This document shows positions 56,166 through 64,000 of a DNA stretch of 64,000 bases, piece by piece. Both the position numbers and the translations under genes were made by a program. Below the pieces are notes generated by a model that was not told the DNA's origin, searched no databases, and was given only the letters and a program-made list of their open reading frames with translations. This stretch comes from Cryptomeria japonica (lineage: Eukaryota > Streptophyta > Pinopsida > Cupressales > Cupressaceae). The DNA lies in assembly GCF_030272615.1 (NCBI RefSeq), contig NC_081408.1, positions 310,538,383-310,602,382 of the forward strand, written 5' to 3'. How positions within the stretch are numbered: position 1 is the stretch's first letter; every line of letters begins with the position of its first letter.

Positions 56166-58945
56166 TCAAATGGACTCAAGATCAAGAAACTGACTATTAC
56201 TAACAGGGTCATCTTCAATATGAGTCGAGTATTCAAAAATTTCTTTGTCTTCATGTTGATTCTGAGTCTGCGATCCATCATTTGTCTCAGCACTAGAACT
56301 AGTAGTAGCACCGCCAGCTTTTAAAGTGTTGCACAACCCTCATCTTTCACGCATGGAATTCCAGATTGCCAGTGCCCTATCATATGGAAAATCTCTAACA
56401 TTATACTGAGTTACAAACAACCTCAAGAAAGTTTCCAAATTTTTGTCTAATTTGTTTCTGATCTTTTATTTCAAAAGCCCTAATGCACTGAAAACTCTCT
56501 CATCTTCCACCGACCACAATAACATTGTTTGACATAAATCAACAAGTTTCAAATATTCTGGTATTGCAATACACAATGCTTCACTTTGATCTATCATTTT
56601 CCAAAGCCTTGTGATTGATCCAGGTTCAATTGGATTTTCCAAGTCAACCAACTATTGTTTCATAGACAATGCAAAGCATTTACATTGTTTTTTAAGATGA
56701 TCTAAATTTAAAATTCCTTCTCTTGGCTGTCCATTGCAATATGCATCTTTTGATAATGTCAATATCAACTCCTCTAGTTTTTTATGAAACACCTTTCCGT
56801 CATTTGGATTATCTCCAATTGAATGCCAAAATTGAAGATACACACAACCCATGGCTTCAATTATTTCTTCTTGAGGGAATCTTTCACGAATCTCAATTGA
56901 AATTTCATATGCAATCGACTTCAAATTATCACTAACAGATTTAGCAATCTTGTCAAATCTTCCTTTTTAACTGGTAGTGCTCTGCCTCACTTGCTCATCT
57001 TAAATTGGTGCATTGGTATCTGAAATCCTTTTACAAAGACACATAACTCATTTTTTGTATTGAAATGTAAAAAATTTTCAATTCAAATCTATAATTATCT
57101 GCCACCTAAAAAAATTTGGGCTTCGCCCTGTTAGATCTGAATATAGACCATCCAGGCTCAAGCATGTCATTTTATGTAGAGTGCTATACTCATTGATATA
57201 CATAGTTCTGTCTTGGGCTTTCTTAACAAGTTTTTTCATTGAATCCAACATGGGGAGAAGACTAGCTAAAGTTAATAGAGTCTTTATATCACTTAACTTA
57301 TGTAAGAGATCAGAAGCTTTGTCTACTATGAGGCATTGCTCATACATTAGTCCGATCAAGGATTGATATTCTATTAGAACTCATTCCGTTGGTCCATGAA
57401 AGGAGATCTATCTGGTCTCAACATCCCTGAGAAGCTTGTTTCTTGTTGTTACTCCCTCGACAAAAATCTAAAATTCTACAAAATGTTTAGCACTTCGACA
57501 GAAGTATGAGTGGAGCTCGTGGACCAAATCTTCAACTTTTGACACTATAGGGAAATTGCTTACAATTATATATGCTAAATTCATTCGATGGACCATGCAT
57601 TGAATGCCAACCATGTATGGTGCAATACTAGTTTGTAATCTTGCATAAAGACGTGTCCCTTGACCTTGCATTACTGCAGCTCCATCAACTCCAACACACA
57701 CCAACTTCTTGGCAATTGTAAAGTGATCCATACCAGCAATTTCATTCAAACCTTTCTTAACTTCCAAATATAAATTTTCTGTTATTGAATCACCCCTCAT
57801 TTTATGAACACAGAGTAGATGAGCTCGACAGACATGCTCTTTTATGGTATACACATGCATACAAACCCAAGTAGTGTTATCTACACAATAACTTCATCTA
57901 TGGATAATGAAATGAAATTTGATTCTTTTACACTTTCTTGTAAATTTTTCTTTTCCACCTCAGTGAAACAGTTTGCCATTTCCCATCCAGCGTTTATTGA
58001 CCAATGTGACATAGGATAGTGAGGAACATTCAAAAAAGATAATAAATTACTAAATTCTGGGAAATCTTTCATAGGACACCCTCTCGACAGAATATGAAAA
58101 AATAACACTCATCTGAATAGTCTTTGCTAGGTTTGCATCTTTCGCTACATGTTCAAGCCCAACCTTGAGTGTATTTCCAAATCCACTATTACCAATAGTG
58201 TCATTTTGTGGTTATTCTCTTCATAATCTATGGTATACTTAACATGAAGACATTATTCCTTTGATTTCCATCTTACTACTGGTGTTTCCTTTCCATCTAT
58301 GATCTATTTTTCATAAACCTTACCAATATGCTTTTCTATGGTGTCAAGCTTTAGATGCATGTTCTTCTCTCTTTTAGTTTTCCCGCTACAAATCTTACAC
58401 CTGCATTCTATTGGTTGTTCATAATTGTTTGGGACTAGTTCAATGAACGGGTACTTTGCTACCCAATCAATTTTAAAACTCCTTGTCATCTCCCACTCTC
58501 GCCCCAATTTTACTTTCCTTTTTCTTTTCTTCCTACCAACATCATCTTTAGTACTAGCATTTGCATCCGAGTGAATTATCTCATTATGTGTATCCCTTAG
58601 AACATCTTCTATCATGTTGGTATTGTCATCCTCATTTGATGCATTTAACTCAATGACAATCCCACCTTGTGGTGGTGGTGAGCTACTGTGAATGGCTTCT
58701 ACAACTGTAGAAGTTGATGGACTAGAAACTTTGCCAATTCCAAAGAAAGACTTTATGGTAGTATCTTTAAGTTTAAGTTTTGGGCATTTTGATGGCCTCC
58801 CAATCCCTTCAAGGCCATCAGTTTCACTTCCCTAAGGAGTCTTACCCTTGTCTAACATCCCAATCCCTTCACAACCCTACGGAGTCTCAGTCTCACCCTT
58901 GTCTAACATCTCAATCCCTTCACCACCCTGAGGAGTCTCACCCAT
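56166..58945 (-). pseudogene. hAT-like transposase pseudogene
   Basis: A cut-and-paste DNA transposase relic. From ATG 58945 (MGETPQGGEGIEMLDKGE) the frame has two TAG codons in an N-terminal repeat, then KCPKLKLKDTTIKSFFGIGK and a BED/TTF-like zinc finger ending ECRCKICSGKTKRE...H (about 58425-58330). A frameshift lies between 57880 and 57860. The catalytic-domain motifs are SLSIDEV, then LVCVGVDGAAVMQGQGTRLY, GIQCMVHRMNLAYIIVSNFP and HELHSYFCRSAKHF. The hAT dimerisation region has VEDERVFSALGLLK and KIRNKLDKNLETFLRLFV. It ends SQFLDLESI at 56166. There are at least seven stops in all. No terminal inverted repeats or 8-bp duplication were identified. Confidence 0.85.
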
Positions 58946-58955
58946 GTCTGACTAT
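58800..58955. repeat. Three tandem copies of a ~50-bp unit in the transposase 5' end
   Basis: The unit AACATCCCAATCCCTTCA plus CACCCT.AGGAGTCTCACCC is repeated three times and keeps the frame, encoding repeats of GETPQGGEGIEMLDK type. One copy is extended by a duplicated GAGTCT. Confidence 0.75.
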
Positions 58956-59639
58956 GACATATTGAGTCTTGACCTCTCACTACGAATTAAAAGTTTAAAC
59001 TAATACTATCAAGTATGAAGAAATGATTACTCACCTTTATGCCTTCTCAATTCTTTGAATCAAGAATCAACAATGCCTGGGCCCGTGTTGCAGGATTGTA
59101 ACTCTGGCTCTCCTCCCTACAATGAACTTCAACATTCCAACTCTAATTGCGGAATGTGAATAGAGAGCTCCCAAATTTACTAATGAGACACAAACAAATT
59201 GTAAGAAAGAGTGTATTTATATCAATCCATGATTGCATTTTTGGTGAATTGCGAGGGTGTTTCAAAATGCATCTTGATTTAAGCGGGGCAAAATGGGTCC
59301 TTGAATGCTTATAATGTTTTAATTGATATTGGCAAATTTGGCCGACACGTGCAATGAACATTTAATTTACCACTGGCAAATTAGGCCTTGGGTACGTGGT
59401 CGTTTTACTATTTCTGGCAAATAACGGAGGTGATCTAATACCCACGTCTGAGTGATTCTAGGCGAATATTATGGACATGCACATTGAACAGTGTGTGGTC
59501 AATGGTGAAGCCAGAATACAGTGTACTCTTAACCTCAAAATTTCGGGTGATTTGACCACTATGTTGCCCCAGACTATTTGCCATTTCCTAAAAAAAATAA
59601 CATGAAATTCACCAATTGGAAAAGATTCGCCACTAAAAA
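58946..59639. other. Upstream flank of the hAT relic, nothing recognised
   Basis: Contains no convincing ORF. Short minus-strand open frames (59143-59361, 59458-59712) lack motifs, and the second runs into the satellite. Confidence 0.4.
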
Positions 59640-60560
59640 ACTCTCTGGACCCCATATGACCCCTAATCACACCATATGACCCCTTAGGACACCATATGAC
59701 CCCTTTTAACATCCTATGTATGACATGACCCCTTATGACACCATATGACCCCTTAGGACAATATGATGTCCTTATGGCTCATATGGTATTCTAACACATG
59801 TGTGGGCCCTTAGCAATCCATATGACCCTTGAGGGCACCATATGGTGCCTTATGACACCATATAACTCCTTAGGACAATATGATGTCCTAATGGGTCAGT
59901 GGTGTCCTAAGGTGCCATATGGTGTTCTAACACATGTTTGGGCCCTATTGACACCATATGACCCCTTTTAATATCCTATTACACGACATGACCCCCTATG
60001 ATACCATATGACCCCTTACGACAATATGATGTTCTAATGGGTCATATGGTGTTTAAACACATGTGTGGGCCCTTAGGACCCGATATGACCCCTAACAACA
60101 CCATATGACCCCTTAGGACACAATATGACCCCTAAGGACATTGTATGGCCCCTTTTAACATCCCAGTATTTGACATGACCCCTTGTGAGACCATATGACC
60201 CCTTAGAAAAATATGATGTCCTAATGGGCCATATGGTGTCCTAAGGTGTCATATGATGTTCTAACACATGTGTGGACCCTTAGAACCCCATATGACCCCT
60301 AACGACACCATATGACCCCTTTTAACATCCTAGTACATGAGATGACCCCTTATGACACCTTATGACCCCTTAGGATAATATGATGTCCTAATCGGTCATA
60401 AGGTGTCCTAAGAGGTCGTATGGTGTTCTAGCATATGTGTGGGCCTTTAGGACCATATATGACCCATAACGACACTATATGACCCCTTAAGAAACCATAT
60501 GAGCGCTACGAACACCATATGGCCCCTTTTAACATCAAGGACATGACCCCTTATGACTAA
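59640..60560. repeat. CCATATGACCCCTTAGGACA satellite, long array
   Basis: About 40 units of roughly 20 bases arranged in a higher-order pattern. Direct units (ccatatgaccccttaggaca) are followed by a hairpin AGGACAATATGATGTCCT, then reverse-orientation units and the end mark ACACATGTGTGGGCCCTTAG. End marks occur near 59794, 59930, 60057, 60264 and 60431, so the large unit varies between about 127 and 207 bases. Same sequence and order as 32768-33010. Confidence 0.9.
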
Positions 60561-60568
60561 TGGTATGA

Positions 60569-61973
60569 TGAAAGAATAAGGATCTGGTCAACTACTAAGA
60601 TGGGGGGGTGAATTAGTAGATAGAAAAACTAATAATAATTTTCACCAATCTCACAATCAACGTCTCAAAGTAAACTTAGAAGTGAAAAGTTGAACCACTG
60701 AACTATAAATGCAATATCACTGTCAAGTTTAACCAGTTGTCTGTTACAACAGATTAACAATAAACAACTTGAAACTCACAAACATACAAATACTTTACTG
60801 ACATACGTAAAAATCATTTCATATTGCTTCTGGTTATCATGACTTATCAAAGTGGATTAAGTAGTTAAGCAATTCAACCATAATAAACATAACCACAAAA
60901 ATATTCACCACTTGACACAATATTTTGATGTGGAAACCCAAATGGTAAAAACCACAATGAGATGAGACTCACAAGATAACTATCTAAACTCTTTCAAAGT
61001 TTACCCTGTTAGGAGCCAAGTCTATTAAAACTTTTACAAAAAGTCCTGTTAAGAACATATCCTATTAGGGACCACCCAGTTAAGGGATTGACTATAATGC
61101 CTTGTTAGAAGCAATACCCTATGAGGTGTAACCTCGAAACAGGATTTGAAATCCAAGTTGATGGACCACCTGGTTAGAGGATTTTAATAACACTAAGCTT
61201 GTTAGAGCTTACTTGGTTTGGGGCTTTTAACTGCTACAATTGTTAGAAAACAACAAGAGTTTACTGATCTGTTAGAATAGCACTACACTTGCTTGTTCAA
61301 ATCATTTTCATGCTCCTATCTACCTTTACACAAACTATAGATACATCATCTGGTTCGACAACCACACACTCAGCTAAAACTTTGCCAACTTTAAAATAAA
61401 TCAACTCATTGACCTTATAAACAAATCAATAGGTCAATAAAACAATAAAGTCCTAATTCTCTCATAGAGATTACAAATAATTCAGTTCAAGTATGATTGT
61501 TGGATTACATAACAATCTCTGCACATCATTCAAGAAAGCCTCGACTGCTCCTTGATCACTGCTTCAATGAACTCAGTAACTCATTACGTGCTTTGCATTA
61601 CATGCAATATACTTGCTCATTCCCTAGATAAAAATTGTTATCTCAATTTGCCAAAACCACTTTGAAACTCTCTTCATACAATATGCATACATGCCATAAT
61701 CACTATCGCTCATCATTAGATCATAACCAATATAACCAATTCACCAAACTTAATCTATTAGGGTTTATCAAATCAAAAGGTAGGGTTTACCAGTTCAACT
61801 CTCCAATACTTAGCAATACCAGTTCACTCCACAAACTTACCTATCGGTTACAGTTTCCTTCACTAGCTCTTCCTAGCATTACAAAACAACATTATAATAA
61901 TATCATTACCGGTTAATTGACATCAATGATAACATAACATATCATTAATTTAATCTTCATGAAAATGCCAACA
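60569..61973 (-). repeat. 3' LTR of element C (about 1.4 kb)
   Basis: The right end (61973, AATGCCAACA) is certain because the polypurine tract follows. The left end is uncertain within about 10 bases (TG at 60561, 60566 or 60569), where it joins the satellite. The U5 hairpin has arms CTACTAA (60592-60598) and TTAGTAG (60613-60619), and the palindromic motif TGTGGAAACCC...AAAAACCACA is at 60929-60956. Confidence 0.8.
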
Positions 61974-62216
61974 ATCTCCCCTTTGGCATTGATGTCAATA
62001 CAAATATCAATACCATTGATTGCTATGATTGTGAATAGGAATCCTGGTTTACATTTACCATGTACTCTCCTTGTCTTCATCTTGTCACTGGTTCTTGTCC
62101 CCATAAGAACATAGTTCTTCTCCCCCTTTGACAACATTGCCAAAGTGAAAGTAAAACATGAAATATCAAACTTCATTGTTCAACATCAAAAACCTGCAAC
62201 TTGATGCTCCCCCTAT
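61974..62216 (-). other. Serial polypurine tracts of element C
   Basis: On the minus strand purine runs occur next to the LTR (AAAGGGGAGAT, 61984-61974), at about 62130-62118 (AAAGGGGGAGAAG) and near 62212-62202. Confidence 0.6.
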
Positions 62217-62329
62217 GGAATAACTTCACTTCTTTATCAATCCTGTTGTAAAATTCTACAAGCAGCTCTGGGAATGATGTACTCTACATCATTCTCAATT
62301 CACCTCATGAAGGGGTACAACCCCTAGCT

Positions 62330-63999
62330 GACTTCTAAGATACTCAAAAGTAGTCTTAGGCAGAGGTTTAGTAAAGATATCTGCAAGCTGCTCCTTAGTA
62401 GAAACATGCTCCAAGATCACATCTTTACTCTACACTTTTTCCCTTAAGAAATTATACTTCAATTCAATATGCTTGGTTTGTACATGCAAAACATGGTTCT
62501 TGGAAATATTTATGGCACTAGTATTTTCACATAAGATCTTTACAAGTTCTATAAACTTCATCTTGAAACCATCCAAAATGTGCCTCATCTAGATAGCCTG
62601 GGTACAATTCATATAAGCTGCAACATACTCAGATTCAGCAGTAGACTGTGATATACAACTTTGCTTCTTGCTACTCCATGAAACAATTCTTCCTCCAAGA
62701 AAGAATACTCCACCGGTTGTGCTTTTCCTATCATCAACATTACCTTTCCAGTCTGCATTTGTGTACACCTTCAAGTCAAAGTTACCTTCATATGGATACC
62801 ACAATCTATAGTCAATAGTACCTTTAAAATATTTGAATATCCTCTTGGTTGCTATCAAATGTGTTTCCTTTGGATTCTTCTAAAATCTAGCAACTAGACC
62901 AACTGCATGAGCTATATCCGGTCTACTATGAACAACATAGTGCAATTTTCCAATCATTGACCTGTACTCCTCTTCATCAACAGATGTGGCTTCATCTTCC
63001 TTAGAAAATTTACATCCTATAACCATTGGTGTCCCAACTAGTTTACAGTCACTCATACCAAATGTCTTTAATACCTCTTTCACATACTTAGACTGTGTGA
63101 TGAAAATACCACTCTTCATTTGCTGAATTTGCAAGCCTATGAAATTTTTTCTTTCCCACTAGAGACATTTCAAACTCACTTTTCATTTCATTTACAAAGT
63201 CATTTCTCATATCATCATTGTCTCCAAATATGATATCATCTACAAACACTTCACTAACGAGTATCTTAACTCCTTCAGTATGAGATATATGTTGCTATCT
63301 TCATTGGTTCTCTGAAAACCTATCTTCATCAGGTGTGAATGAAGCCTTTCATACCATGCTCTCGGTGGTTTCTTTAATCCATATAATGCCTTATGCAATT
63401 TGCGTACTATGTCTTTTTCATCAGTCAAAGAATAACCATTTGGCTGCTCAATGTATACTTCTTCTTCCAGTATTCCATTCAAAAATGTTGACTTCACATC
63501 CATCTAATATACTTTGAATCCCTTATGCGCTGCAAATGCAAGTAAAGTTCTGACACCTTCCATTCTGGCCACTGGTGCAAAAGGTTCACCATAATCTTCT
63601 TCTTCTTCTTGTGCATAACCTTTGCAAATGAATCTAGCTTTGTTGCAGACTACAACACCATCTTCATTCAACTTGTTCTTAAATACCCACTTAGTACCTA
63701 TCACATTTTTATTCACCAGTCTGAGTACTGGAATTCATGTGTTGTTTTTATCAATTTGTTCAAGCTCCTCCTCCATAGGTTTGACCCAATGATCATCTCC
63801 AAATGCTTAGTTAGCAGTTCTAGGCTCAATAGTGGAGATCATGCAAGAATTCTCTCTAATTCTTCTTCTCGTTAACACTCCAACATCCTTTTCTCTAATA
63901 ATTTGGTCAAGATTGTGATTGAGTCTCACATACCTCAGAATAACATGATCATTATCTTTAGGTTCTTCTGCTTCATTATCATCATCTTCTTTTGAAACT
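62330..63999 (-). pseudogene. Element C RT and RNase H, decayed
   Basis: [57 protein letters not shown] (preceded by TAG where the family has Gln) and KALYGLKKPPRAWY are copia RT. The catalytic box VFVDDIIFGDN is shifted by one base near 63280; the frame returns near 63140, so there are two compensating shifts. RNase H keeps DDRKSTTGGVFFLGG, an intact STAESEYVAA and the C-terminal QLADIFTKPLPKTTFEYL, with TAG at about 62588. The part from 63720 to the window end is the linker between integrase and RT. Confidence 0.88.
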
Positions 64000-64000
64000 A

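Larger units (their letters stand above)
60569..64000 (-). mobile_element. Element C: 3' part of a minus-strand Ty1/copia element, cut by the window edge
   Basis: 3' LTR at about 60569-61973, polypurine tract, then RNase H and RT reading leftward on the minus strand. Integrase, protease, gag and the 5' LTR lie beyond 64000. The LTR is the same family as the fragment at 5940-6710. Confidence 0.88.

Noticed and set aside
55681-59640. Terminal inverted repeats for the hAT relic
   Set aside because: I looked for CAG/CAA-type ends with 8-bp duplications on both sides and found no convincing pair by eye.
59640-60560. CRISPR-like array because of regularly spaced repeats
   Set aside because: Units are contiguous, vary in length and change orientation; no unique spacers and no cas genes. 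It is a satellite.

Overview
The window looks like repeat-dominated nuclear DNA from a plant with a large genome. It contains Ty1/copia and Ty3/gypsy LTR retrotransposons with plant-type primer sites (TGGTATCAGAGC, complementary to initiator Met tRNA), a plant-type hAT transposase relic, satellites and microsatellites. I see no intact host gene, rRNA or tRNA gene, operon or CRISPR array. A gymnosperm (conifer) is my guess from the very long, old, CCGGT-rich LTR families. The sequence alone does not prove it.

Layout, left to right. 1-1.76 kb: unassigned DNA with an LTR-like TATA box. 1.76-5.94 kb: element A (minus), a copia-like LTR element with a coiled-coil/zinc-knuckle gag and an unidentified second ORF but no visible pol. 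It abuts a fragment of an LTR of family C (5.94-6.71 kb). 7.86-14.49 kb: element B (plus), a structurally complete Ty1/copia element whose 1,380-codon polyprotein frame holds 12 stop codons and no frameshift. 15.16-24.16 kb: element D (minus), a complete 9.0-kb Ty1/copia element with CTATC target-site duplications, inserted into what looks like a gypsy LTR that resumes at 24.16 kb. 24.9-26.6 kb: degenerate tandem repeats. 26.6-31.1 kb: a pile-up of fragments (LTR E, a gypsy gag piece, a copia gag piece, LTR pieces). 31.2-34.2 kb: simple repeats, a 1-kb purine tract, a satellite and degenerate repeats. 36.3-38.5 and 53.0-54.2 kb: two halves of one decayed unknown ORF (minus), split by element H (38.49-52.99 kb, plus), a Tekay/Del-like chromovirus with LTRs of 4.7-4.9 kb. 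54.6-55.7 kb: degenerate repeats shared with 33.4-34.2 kb. 56.2-58.9 kb: hAT transposase pseudogene. 59.6-60.6 kb: the satellite again. 60.6 kb to the end: the 3' part of another minus-strand copia element (C).

Nothing appears able to transpose today. Coding relics across unrelated elements share premature TAG codons where the family has Gln (CAG), as expected from deamination of CHG-methylated cytosine in silenced DNA. The most interesting signals are non-coding. LTRs of several otherwise different copia families share two hairpin-forming motifs: a terminal U5 hairpin whose arms covary between families, and an upstream two-stem palindrome with T-rich internal loops. Two unidentified ORFs (element A ORF2 and the split ORF) are the best protein-level leads.
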